Positions 1-5,084 of a stretch of 5,865 bases of DNA are shown here, piece after piece. The notes beneath the pieces were generated by a model that saw only the letters and a program-made list of their open reading frames with translations, was not told the DNA's origin and did no database searches. Each line of letters begins with the position of its first letter. Positions within the stretch are counted from its first letter, which is position 1. Origin of the DNA: Mailhella sp. GTDB taxonomy: Bacteria; Desulfobacterota; Desulfovibrionia; Desulfovibrionales; Desulfovibrionaceae. The stretch spans positions 1 to 5,865 of the forward strand of contig JAFWYI010000280.1 in NCBI GenBank assembly GCA_017522745.1, written 5' to 3'. A program made the position numbers and the translations under genes.

Positions 1-11
1 CCAAACGCCGT

Positions 12-956
12 GTGCCTATGGCCCGCAGGGCTCTGCGCGTGCCCGCATTCTGGCGTGTGGTGGATTTTTCCGGCGTGGATCGCATGGGCCGCTCCCTCCC
101 CGCGCAAAGCACACGGCAGATGGAACTTTTGCGCCTCGTGCTGGACTCAAGGGACATCCCCTACATGATGGCCGGCCACGGTTCGCAGTGCCGCGCCTTC
201 GTGCCCCCGATGTTCGAGAGCATCGCACGCGCAGAACTCGCCGCCGTGGCTGCGGAAAAAACTCCGGCGCCAAAGCCCGTGCCCCTGCGGAGCAACGCCC
301 ACTGGGTCATGCTCCTGCCGCTCTTCCTCATCTTCTGGCACGGTCTGCGCATAGGCTGGTGGCCCCTGCCCTTCGAACATATCCCCGATCCGGAATACTG
401 GGTACAGGTGGGCAAGCTCAATGTTTCGCTGGTCCGCGCTGGAGAATGGTGGCGGACGGCGACCGCGCTCACCCTGCATGCCGACAGCCTGCATCTGTTC
501 AGCAACGTGGTGTTCGGCATGCCGTTCATCATCCTGCTCGGGCGGCGCTTCGGTCTTGGCCTGATGCTCGCCGCCACCGTAGTCGCCGGGATGCTCGGCA
601 ACTTCGCCAACTCGCTCTACCGTGATCCGGGCTACGCCAGCCTCGGCTTCTCCACCGCCATGTTCAGCGTGGTGGGCCTGCTCTGCGCGGATATCGTGGT
701 GCGGACCCCGGCACGCGGCCTGCGGAGGCTCGCCCTGCCCGTAGCCGCAGGCATGGCCTTCCTTGCTCTGCTGGGTGCGGAAGGCGAGAACATCGACTAC
801 GCGGCACATATCTTCGGCCTCGGCGCAGGCTTCCTCGTAGGGCTTGCCGTGAGCGCCCTTCTCCGGCATGATAATGCCCTGCCTCAACCGCTCGAAACAG
901 CGCTTGGCCTCGCCGCCCCGCTGCTCATCCTGCTGTGCTGGGGCATAGCACTCTAA
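12..956 (+). CDS. Rhomboid-family intramembrane serine protease with N-terminal soluble extension
   Basis: Polytopic inner-membrane protease expected to cut transmembrane substrates within the bilayer. Seen: about seven hydrophobic segments near residues 97-113, 160-177, 181-196, 209-228, 240-255, 264-284 and 296-313 (numbered from the GTG at 12). The rhomboid signatures are in order: an E-W-W-R stretch at 145-148 before the first core helix, H156 and the HxxxN oxyanion motif H161/N165, the GxS nucleophile motif G212-F-S214, and the partner H266 in a helix with GxxxG-like glycines. The Ser-His dyad is therefore intact. Residues about 37-80 form a soluble domain whose LVLDSRDIPY stretch resembles the small DUF2007-like signal-transducing domain; that resemblance is from memory. 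The true start is unsure: no Shine-Dalgarno sequence precedes the GTG at 12 or the ATGs at 18 and 120, and the frame is open to the left edge, so the gene may begin outside the window. It is likely cotranscribed with tgt, 18 bp downstream. Confidence 0.85.
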   Translation: MPMARRALRVPAFWRVVDFSGVDRMGRSLPAQSTRQMELLRLVLDSRDIPYMMAGHGSQCRAFVPPMFESIARAELAAVAAEKTPAPKPVPLRSNAHWVMLLPLFLIFWHGLRIGWWPLPFEHIPDPEYWVQVGKLNVSLVRAGEWWRTATALTLHADSLHLFSNVVFGMPFIILLGRRFGLGLMLAATVVAGMLGNFANSLYRDPGYASLGFSTAMFSVVGLLCADIVVRTPARGLRRLALPVAAGMAFLALLGAEGENIDYAAHIFGLGAGFLVGLAVSALLRHDNALPQPLETALGLAAPLLILLCWGIAL

Positions 957-974
957 CCATCTCTGAGGCGATCC

Positions 975-2126
975 ATGAGCAAAGCTCCCGGAACCTTTGA
1001 ACTACTCGGCAAGGACGGCAAGGCCCGCGCCGGCATCCTGCACACCGCACACGGCGCTATCGAAACGCCCATCTTCATGCCCGTTGGGACCGTGGGCAGC
1101 GTAAAGGCCATCGCTCCCGACGATCTGGAGGCCATCGGCGCGCAGATCATCCTCGGCAATACCTATCATCTGTATCTGCGCCCCGGCGACGAGCTGGTGG
1201 CACGCCGTGGCGGCCTGCATGAATTCAACGCTTGGCGCAAGCCCATCCTTACCGACAGCGGCGGTTTTCAGGCCTTCAGCCTGAGCAAGCTGAACAAGAT
1301 GAAGGCCGACGGTTTCGAATTCCGCTCTCATATCGACGGCTCCAAGCACATGTTCACGCCGGAAAAAGTCATCTCCATCCAGCGCAACCTGAATTCCGAT
1401 ATCATGATGCCGCTGGACGTATGCCTCGGCTTCGGCGCGTCCTACGAAGAAGCACAGAAGGCCGTGAAGAAGACCACCGAATGGGCAAAGCGCTGCCGCG
1501 ACGCCTACCCCGCCGGAAGCGCCGGCAACCTGCTCTTCGCCATCGTGCAGGGGGCAACCTTCCCCGAACTGCGCGAGGCTTCCGCCCGCCAGCTCATGGA
1601 CATCGGTTTCGAAGGCTACGCCATCGGCGGTCTTGCCGTGGGTGAACCCAAGAATCTCATGATGCGCGCCCTGCGTACGCTCGATCCTGTACTCCCGCAG
1701 GACAAGCCGCGCTATCTCATGGGCGTGGGCACGCCGCTGGACATCCTGCACGCCATCGAACAGGGCGTGGATATGTTCGACTGCGTCCTCCCCACGCGCA
1801 ACGCCCGCAACGGCACGCTCTACACCTCCGAAGGCAAGATCAACATCAAGCGTCAGCAGTACGCCGAGGATGACAGCCCCCTCGACCCGAACTGCAACTG
1901 CTACGCCTGCCGCACCTTCAGTAAGGCCTACCTGCGCCACCTGTACGTGAGTCAGGAACTGCTCGCCTTCCGCCTGAACAGCCTGCACAACCTCACCTAC
2001 TTCCTGAACATGGTGAAGGGTGCGCGCAAGGCTATCCTCGAAGGCCGCTACGCAGAATTCAAGGCCGAGTACGAAGCGAAATACCCCGAAGAAGACGCGC
2101 TGTTCGACGCGCCTATTCAGGAATAA
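975..2126 (+). CDS. tgt: Queuine/preQ1 tRNA-guanine transglycosylase
   Basis: Cytoplasmic enzyme that exchanges guanine-34 in GUN anticodons (Tyr, His, Asn, Asp tRNAs) for preQ1, the committed tRNA step of queuosine synthesis. At 383 residues it is full length for bacterial Tgt and aligns almost without gaps to the E. coli protein as I recall it. Visible hallmarks: DSGGFQ with general-base Asp94, the GGLAVGEP substrate loop at 218-225, MFDCVLPTR with nucleophile Asp269 and the NARNG segment after it, and the zinc site C307-x-C309-x2-C312-x25-H338. These correspond to E. coli D89, D264 and C302/C304/C307/H333 with a constant offset of five. The ATG at 975 is supported by GAGG seven bases upstream. 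It follows the rhomboid gene by 18 bp, so the two probably share a transcript. It ends before a convergent terminator region. No residue expected for catalysis is missing. Confidence 0.98.
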   Translation: MSKAPGTFELLGKDGKARAGILHTAHGAIETPIFMPVGTVGSVKAIAPDDLEAIGAQIILGNTYHLYLRPGDELVARRGGLHEFNAWRKPILTDSGGFQAFSLSKLNKMKADGFEFRSHIDGSKHMFTPEKVISIQRNLNSDIMMPLDVCLGFGASYEEAQKAVKKTTEWAKRCRDAYPAGSAGNLLFAIVQGATFPELREASARQLMDIGFEGYAIGGLAVGEPKNLMMRALRTLDPVLPQDKPRYLMGVGTPLDILHAIEQGVDMFDCVLPTRNARNGTLYTSEGKINIKRQQYAEDDSPLDPNCNCYACRTFSKAYLRHLYVSQELLAFRLNSLHNLTYFLNMVKGARKAILEGRYAEFKAEYEAKYPEEDALFDAPIQE

Positions 2127-2134
2127 GAGTTTTT

Positions 2135-2157
2135 GTGGGGGAGATGATCTCTCCCAC
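2135..2157. repeat. Short inverted repeat after tgt without a T-tail
   Basis: Ten-base arms (2135-2144 and 2148-2157) flank the 3-base loop TGA and pair fully, with one G-U wobble on the tgt strand. The hairpin lies eight bases after the tgt stop. It is followed by GCCCCC rather than a T-run, so it is not a canonical intrinsic terminator by itself. It could protect the tgt mRNA 3' end or help pausing ahead of the second hairpin. Function is inferred. Confidence 0.5.
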
Positions 2158-2169
2158 GCCCCCATAATT

Positions 2170-2223
2170 CAGAAGGCCGATGCCGCCGGAACACGTTCCG
2201 TCTGGCATCGGCCTTCTGTTTAT
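2170..2223. terminator. Bidirectional intrinsic terminator between convergent tgt and rluD-coaE
   Basis: A perfect 15-bp stem pairs 2170-2184 with 2204-2218 (arms beginning CAGAAGGCC and ending GGCCTTCTG). An inner 5-bp stem, 2187-2191 with 2196-2200, caps it with the 4-base loop CACG. On the + strand the stem is followed by TTTAT. On the - strand it is followed by the A/T-rich AATTAT. It sits 24 bp from the stop of the - strand fusion gene and 44 bp from the tgt stop, the expected place for a shared terminator. The T-tails are short, so efficiency comes mostly from stem strength. Confidence 0.8.
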
Positions 2224-2241
2224 GACGTTGGGAAAGGGATT

Positions 2242-3909
2242 TTACTCGTCCGCAGGAGCCCAGAGGCTCTGCCACGAAGTGGCAAGTTTTTCCGCGAGGA
2301 ATTCGCCGCGCTCCTCAAGTGCGGTGAGGAAGCGAGCTATCTCGGCATCGAGGTCGGCAAGGGTCCCGCCGTTGTCCACCACAAGGTCGGCGGCGCGTAT
2401 CTTGTCGCTCTGTTTCCACTGCCAGCTCTCCACGGCGGCTATCTTTTCGTCCGTCCAGCCTCGGGTCTCCCGCAGGCGGGCATGGCGCACCTCGTCCGGG
2501 CAGGCGATGACCGTCACGGCGGCATCCCCTTCCACCTTCCAGCCTGTCTCGAACCACAGCGGCACTTCCGCTACGGCCACGGAAAGACCACGGCTCACAG
2601 CGTCGAGGAAGAAGTCGTCCATGGATCCACGGACAAGCGGGTGTATGATGCGTTCCAGTTCCTTACGCATGCCGGGAGTTTCCGCAAGCAGCCGCGTAAG
2701 GCGGGCGCGATCCACCGAACCGTCCTCGTTGAAGAAGGCATTGCCCCAGCGCTGATGCATGAGCATCCAGCCCGCGGCCTTGGGCTGATACTGCGCGGCC
2801 ACGGCCTTATCGGCGTTCCACACCGGGATACCGCGCTTTTCCAGACGTTCCAGCACGGCAGACTTGCCGCAACCCGGCATGCCCGTAAGGATGACGCGCT
2901 TGGTACCACGCTCCAGCGCCAGCATGGCATGGGGGAAATCCGCAGGCGGCGGGCAGGTGAACTTCATCTCCTCACCGGTGACAGGATGCGCGAATTCCAG
3001 CTTCCAGGCATGCAGGAGCTGACGCCCCGCCGGGCTGGATTTATCGTTGGGACCGTACACGGCGTCGCCCCAGAGCGGGAATCCTGCCTGAGCGAGATGC
3101 ACGCGTATCTGATGGGTACGCCCCGTGAACAGGCGCACGGAGAGCAGGGCAAAATTCGCTGTGGGGGAAGCGTACAGCGTTTCCCACGACGTAAGGGCGT
3201 TACGGCCGCCCTTCTCCTCCGGCACGATAGCCATGCGCGTCTTGATAGTGGGGTGGCGTCCTATAGGCAGGTCGCTCGTCCCCTCGGCCGCCGGTATGCC
3301 ACGCGTCACGGCAAGGTAGGTCTTGTGGACGTTGCGGGCGGCGAACTCTTCGATGAGCTTCAGACGGGCACGCTCGGAAAGCGCCACGATGACGAGGCCG
3401 GAGGTATCCTTATCAAGGCGATGCACCACGCCCGGACGCGGACCTTCCTGCTTCGCCAGTTCAGGGAAATGATAGAGCAGGCGATGCACCAGCGTTCCCT
3501 TCGGGCAGCTCGGGCAGGGATGCATGGTGAGCGAGGCGGGCTTGTCCACCACGGCGATATCGTCATCGCGATACAGTATCGTCAACGGCCCGGGTTCCGG
3601 CTCCACAACATTGGAGGCGGCAGGCATACGGAGTTCCACTCGCTGACCGGGGCGGACCTTCTGATCGGCATCCACGCAGAGCTGACCGTCCACAGTACAG
3701 CGGCCCTGCTCCACCAGTTTCTTCAGGCGGCTGCGCGACTCATCGCAGACAGAACTGAGGAAGGCATCGAGGCGGGGCTTCTTGCCCGCGGGCACTTCGA
3801 AGCTCAGCACATCGCCGTCGTCCTCCGCGGCATCAACAGCGCAGACAGGAGTCTCATCATCAAGAAGGATATCTTCCTCGTATCCGGGCTGCATAACATC
3901 AGTCTTCAT
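2242..3909 (-). CDS. Fusion of RluA/RluD-type 23S rRNA pseudouridine synthase and dephospho-CoA kinase
   Basis: A 555-residue two-domain protein. Residues 1-40 are acidic and probably disordered. About 45-93 is an S4-type RNA-binding domain. About 105-325 is an RluA-family pseudouridine synthase with HRLDKDTSG (catalytic Asp166), TGRTHQIR at 262-269 and GDAVYG at 281-286. About 337-538 is a complete CoaE domain, which phosphorylates dephospho-CoA with ATP in the last step of CoA synthesis: P-loop GMPGCGKS at 343-350 (Lys349), NAD at 365-367 (Asp367 matches E. coli Asp33), HPL at 423-425, PLWFE at 450-454 and a late VVDN at 510-513. Start choice: an upstream in-frame TTG at 3930 would give 562 residues, but GGGAG (3916-3920) lies six bases before the ATG at 3909, so the ATG is preferred. 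It overlaps the thioesterase gene by 11 bp, indicating translational coupling. Oddities: the first Asp of the usual DAD motif is Asn365, the Arg four residues after the second Asp is Ala371, and the synthase carries CPSC at 132-135. The exact rRNA target (RluD versus RluC/RluA sites) cannot be read from sequence. Confidence 0.93.
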   Translation of the reverse strand: MKTDVMQPGYEEDILLDDETPVCAVDAAEDDGDVLSFEVPAGKKPRLDAFLSSVCDESRSRLKKLVEQGRCTVDGQLCVDADQKVRPGQRVELRMPAASNVVEPEPGPLTILYRDDDIAVVDKPASLTMHPCPSCPKGTLVHRLLYHFPELAKQEGPRPGVVHRLDKDTSGLVIVALSERARLKLIEEFAARNVHKTYLAVTRGIPAAEGTSDLPIGRHPTIKTRMAIVPEEKGGRNALTSWETLYASPTANFALLSVRLFTGRTHQIRVHLAQAGFPLWGDAVYGPNDKSSPAGRQLLHAWKLEFAHPVTGEEMKFTCPPPADFPHAMLALERGTKRVILTGMPGCGKSAVLERLEKRGIPVWNADKAVAAQYQPKAAGWMLMHQRWGNAFFNEDGSVDRARLTRLLAETPGMRKELERIIHPLVRGSMDDFFLDAVSRGLSVAVAEVPLWFETGWKVEGDAAVTVIACPDEVRHARLRETRGWTDEKIAAVESWQWKQSDKIRAADLVVDNGGTLADLDAEIARFLTALEERGEFLAEKLATSWQSLWAPADE

Positions 3910-4327
3910 GCTGCTCTCCCATTTCGTCAAGCAGCTCCTTGTTCAGGGGGCCATGGATATAGCCCGTCATCAACGCCTTGGCGATAGCGCGCCCGGCACC
4001 GTCGCTCACGACCACATCAAAAATCGCGAGGTGGCGGCCTATCCTTACCGGTCTGGCTTCTGCCCGCAGAGGACTTTCAAGCCCGGGGGCAAGATAGGAG
4101 ATGGAACTCTGAGAGGTGACGGCATGAATACCCAGATTCTTGCAGGCTGCGGCAAAAGCCATGTCTGCCAGCGTAAAAATGGCACCGCCATGCGCAGCGC
4201 ACATCCTGTTCTGATGCTTTTCCTCAAAGGGCATGACCACGACACCACAGCCGTCGCACGTCGCTTCTGCCTGTGTGATGCCCAGCATGGCCGCAAAGTT
4301 GTCGCCTTCAAACACCGCTTTGCTCAT
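3899..4327 (-). CDS. PaaI-family hotdog-fold acyl-CoA thioesterase
   Basis: A 142-residue cytoplasmic protein, the usual length for a single hotdog domain. The PaaI/YdiI-type helix signature is clear: N40, then AAHGGAIFTLAD at 44-55 with H46-G47-G48 and Asp55 (the position of the catalytic acid in PaaI), followed by MAFAAACKNLG. The second half has the expected beta-strand pattern, with SISYLAPG at 76-82 and LRAEARPVRIGRHLA around 87-101. The predicted reaction is hydrolysis of an acyl- or aryl-CoA to free acid and CoA; the substrate cannot be assigned, and no phenylacetate genes are nearby to support a true paaI role. The frame extends upstream to 4414, but GGGAGG (4333-4338) five bases before the ATG at 4327 and the family length favour this start. 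It is first in an operon with the CoaE fusion, so CoA turnover and CoA synthesis may be coregulated. Confidence 0.9.
   Translation of the reverse strand: MSKAVFEGDNFAAMLGITQAEATCDGCGVVVMPFEEKHQNRMCAAHGGAIFTLADMAFAAACKNLGIHAVTSQSSISYLAPGLESPLRAEARPVRIGRHLAIFDVVVSDGAGRAIAKALMTGYIHGPLNKELLDEMGEQHED
3916..3920 (-). promoter_or_regulatory. Ribosome binding site that fixes the fusion gene start
   Basis: GGGAG on the - strand, six bases before the ATG at 3909 and inside the 3' end of the thioesterase gene. The alternative TTG at 3930 lies upstream of this site and so cannot be served by it. Confidence 0.65.
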
Positions 4328-4332
4328 AAACG

Positions 4333-4338
4333 CCTCCC
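4333..4338 (-). promoter_or_regulatory. Ribosome binding site that fixes the thioesterase start
   Basis: GGGAGG on the - strand with a 5-base spacer to the ATG at 4327. It excludes the longer reading frame beginning at 4414, whose extra residues would lie across the predicted promoter. Confidence 0.7.
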
Positions 4339-4357
4339 GAAATTTTTCCGAAAGTCC

Positions 4358-4386
4358 ACCATACAGGAGCCGCCAGACGCTGACAA
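4358..4386 (-). promoter_or_regulatory. Sigma70-like promoter for the thioesterase/rluD-coaE operon
   Basis: On the - strand, -35 TTGTCA (4386-4381, five of six consensus) and -10 TATGGT (4363-4358, four of six) are separated by 17 bp. The predicted start of transcription is near 4351, giving a leader of about 24 bases that contains the GGGAGG ribosome binding site. Assigned by consensus matching only. Confidence 0.55.
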
Positions 4387-4407
4387 GACGCCTGTACGGG
4401 CCGTCTT
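4385..4407. repeat. Imperfect dyad overlapping the -35 of the minus-strand promoter
   Basis: Arms AAGACG (4385-4390) and CGTCTT (4402-4407) enclose a second near-palindrome, CCTGTACGGG (4391-4400). It touches the -35 hexamer of the - strand promoter and lies upstream of the predicted transcript, so an operator is more plausible than an RNA hairpin. The arms are only 6 bp, so chance is possible. Confidence 0.3.
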
Positions 4408-4412
4408 CTGCC

Positions 4413-4428
4413 AAAAAAACGAAAAAAA
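4413..4428. promoter_or_regulatory. Pair of A7 tracts in the divergent intergenic region
   Basis: Two runs of seven A (4413-4419 and 4422-4428) with centres 9 bp apart, close to helical phase, in an otherwise GC-rich sequence. They lie between the two divergent promoters, about 27 bp beyond the minus-strand -35 and 44 bp before the plus-strand -35. Such tracts bend DNA and can bind nucleoid proteins or act like UP elements. Role inferred. Confidence 0.35.
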
Positions 4429-4472
4429 GCCACCCTATGCCGACAAATCGACTTCAAGGCCGATTCTTCCAC

Positions 4473-4501
4473 TGGACAGCTCTTGAAGGAGCGTTTATAG
4501 G
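4473..4501 (+). promoter_or_regulatory. Sigma70-like promoter for the 36-residue microprotein gene
   Basis: -35 TGGACA (4473-4478, five of six) and -10 TATAGG (4496-4501, four of six), separated by 17 bp. Transcription would start near 4508, leaving a leader of about 27 bases that carries AAGGAG (4522-4527) seven bases before the ATG at 4535. Consensus matching only, but the geometry is ideal. Confidence 0.6.
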
Positions 4502-4534
4502 TTGGAGATACATTTTCTGTTAAGGAGCAATGTC

Positions 4535-4645
4535 ATGGCCCATAAGAAGATCGAACGCGCCAAGGAACTTCATCGCCGCCGTCATCGTCGCGCTCAGCGC
4601 CTCAAGGCCCGCGTGCGTGAAGCCAAGGCCGCTGCCAAGAACTAA
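4535..4645 (+). CDS. Very basic 36-residue microprotein, possible RNA- or ribosome-associated
   Basis: A 36-residue open frame beginning MAHKKIERAKELHRRR and ending AKAAAKN. It has 9 Arg, 6 Lys and 3 His against 3 Glu and no Asp, so net charge is about +12. It lacks Cys, Gly and Pro and looks like one continuous amphipathic-to-basic helix. Evidence that it is real: a strong Shine-Dalgarno sequence (AAGGAG, seven bases upstream), a well-spaced promoter, an intrinsic terminator shortly after the stop, and the C/G-biased third positions of neighbouring genes. It is not S21, L34, L36 or THX by sequence. The composition fits a small ribosome-associated or other nucleic-acid-binding protein, in the manner of Sra or THX, but that is inference from charge alone. 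It probably gives an abundant short transcript. I believe similar short basic proteins occur in related Desulfovibrio genomes but cannot verify this here. Confidence 0.72.
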   Translation: MAHKKIERAKELHRRRHRRAQRLKARVREAKAAAKN

Positions 4646-4661
4646 TCTGGTCCGCGGACTC

Positions 4662-4681
4662 CTTCAGCCTCTGGGCTGGAG
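4662..4681 (+). repeat. Hairpin between the microprotein stop and the terminator
   Basis: CTTCAGCC (4662-4669) pairs with GGCTGGAG (4674-4681) around a TCTG loop: eight pairs including one G-U. It is followed by CGATTTTC, a weak T-tract, and then directly by the main terminator hairpin. It may be an auxiliary terminator or an mRNA-stabilising stem. Confidence 0.45.
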
Positions 4682-4688
4682 CGATTTT

Positions 4689-4730
4689 CGGCGTGTCGGC
4701 CTCGTGCGGACACGCCGTTTCTCTTTTTTC
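4689..4730 (+). terminator. Intrinsic terminator after the microprotein gene
   Basis: A perfect 9-bp GC-rich stem, CGGCGTGTC (4689-4697) with GACACGCCG (4709-4717), has an 11-base loop and is followed by TTTCTCTTTTTTC. This is the most canonical terminator in the window. It ends 18 bp before the fmdB start codon, so it separates the microprotein from fmdB-purB or acts as an attenuator for them. Confidence 0.85.
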
Positions 4731-4748
4731 GCCTAACTTTTCCTTACC

Positions 4749-5075
4749 ATGCCCATTTACGAATATTCCTGCCCCAATTGCTGCAAGTCCTTTGAAGAGT
4801 GGGTCCGCTCCAGCGATGAAGCCGACTCCATGCAGCCCTGCCCCGAATGCGGCACGCCTTCTGCCCGCATGCTCTCCAACACCTCCTTCATCCTGAAAGG
4901 CGGAGGCTGGTTCGCTTCTTCTTACGGGCACGGCACCAGCAATGCTTTCGATAAGACCAACGGCGTTCCTTCCCACGGCACCAAACCTGCCGAGGAAAGT
5001 TCTTCTTCCACTCCTAAAGCCGAAACCGCTCCCGCCGCCAGCACCACGACTTCCGGCGATGGCGCAAAGGCGTAG
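4749..5075 (+). CDS. FmdB-family zinc-ribbon protein
   Basis: A 108-residue protein starting with the family hallmark MPIYEYSCPNC. The zinc ribbon uses C8-x2-C11 and C31-x2-C34, with an extra C12, followed by the typical SFILKGGGW segment at about 46-54. The rest, from about residue 66, is a Ser/Thr/Pro/Ala-rich tail that is probably disordered. FmdB-type proteins are often called putative regulators after a gene near formamidase in Methylophilus; the biochemical role is unsettled and I assign none. The ATG at 4749 is fixed by the family N-terminus and by an in-frame stop at 4734-4736. No Shine-Dalgarno sequence is visible (TTTTCCTTACC precedes it), and the upstream terminator ends only 18 bp away. 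The stop codon lies 9 bp before purB, so the two are almost surely cotranscribed. Confidence 0.9.
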   Translation: MPIYEYSCPNCCKSFEEWVRSSDEADSMQPCPECGTPSARMLSNTSFILKGGGWFASSYGHGTSNAFDKTNGVPSHGTKPAEESSSSTPKAETAPAASTTTSGDGAKA

Positions 5076-5084
5076 AGGCCGAAT

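Noticed and set aside
147..887. 246-residue minus-strand frame opposite the rhomboid gene
   Set aside because: Glu/His/Gly-rich antisense product with no motif; the + strand has intact rhomboid signatures.
1002..2165. 387-residue minus-strand open frame opposite tgt
   Set aside because: It mirrors tgt, whose identity is certain. No ribosome binding site or motif is evident, so it follows from codon bias.
2020..3987. 655-residue plus-strand open frame
   Set aside because: It is antisense to the RluD-CoaE fusion and runs into the 3' end of tgt. It has no recognisable domain and a His/Arg/Gly-rich composition typical of shadow frames opposite GC-rich genes.
4328..4414. N-terminal extension of the thioesterase to 4414
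   Set aside because: It would place coding sequence over the predicted promoter and ignore the GGGAGG site before the ATG at 4327; the family does not need it.
4446..4465. AATCG/CGATT inverted repeat upstream of the microprotein promoter
   Set aside because: Only 5-bp arms with a 10-base gap; expected by chance.
3782..4523. Plus-strand frames across the thioesterase and divergent region (3782-4486 and 4233-4523)
   Set aside because: They are antisense to the thioesterase and cross its promoter. No start signal is seen and the proteins look random.
4535..4645. Ribosomal protein S21 (rpsU) as identity of the small basic gene
   Set aside because: S21 is about 60-70 residues and has a distinct N-terminal sequence; only the Arg/Lys richness is similar.
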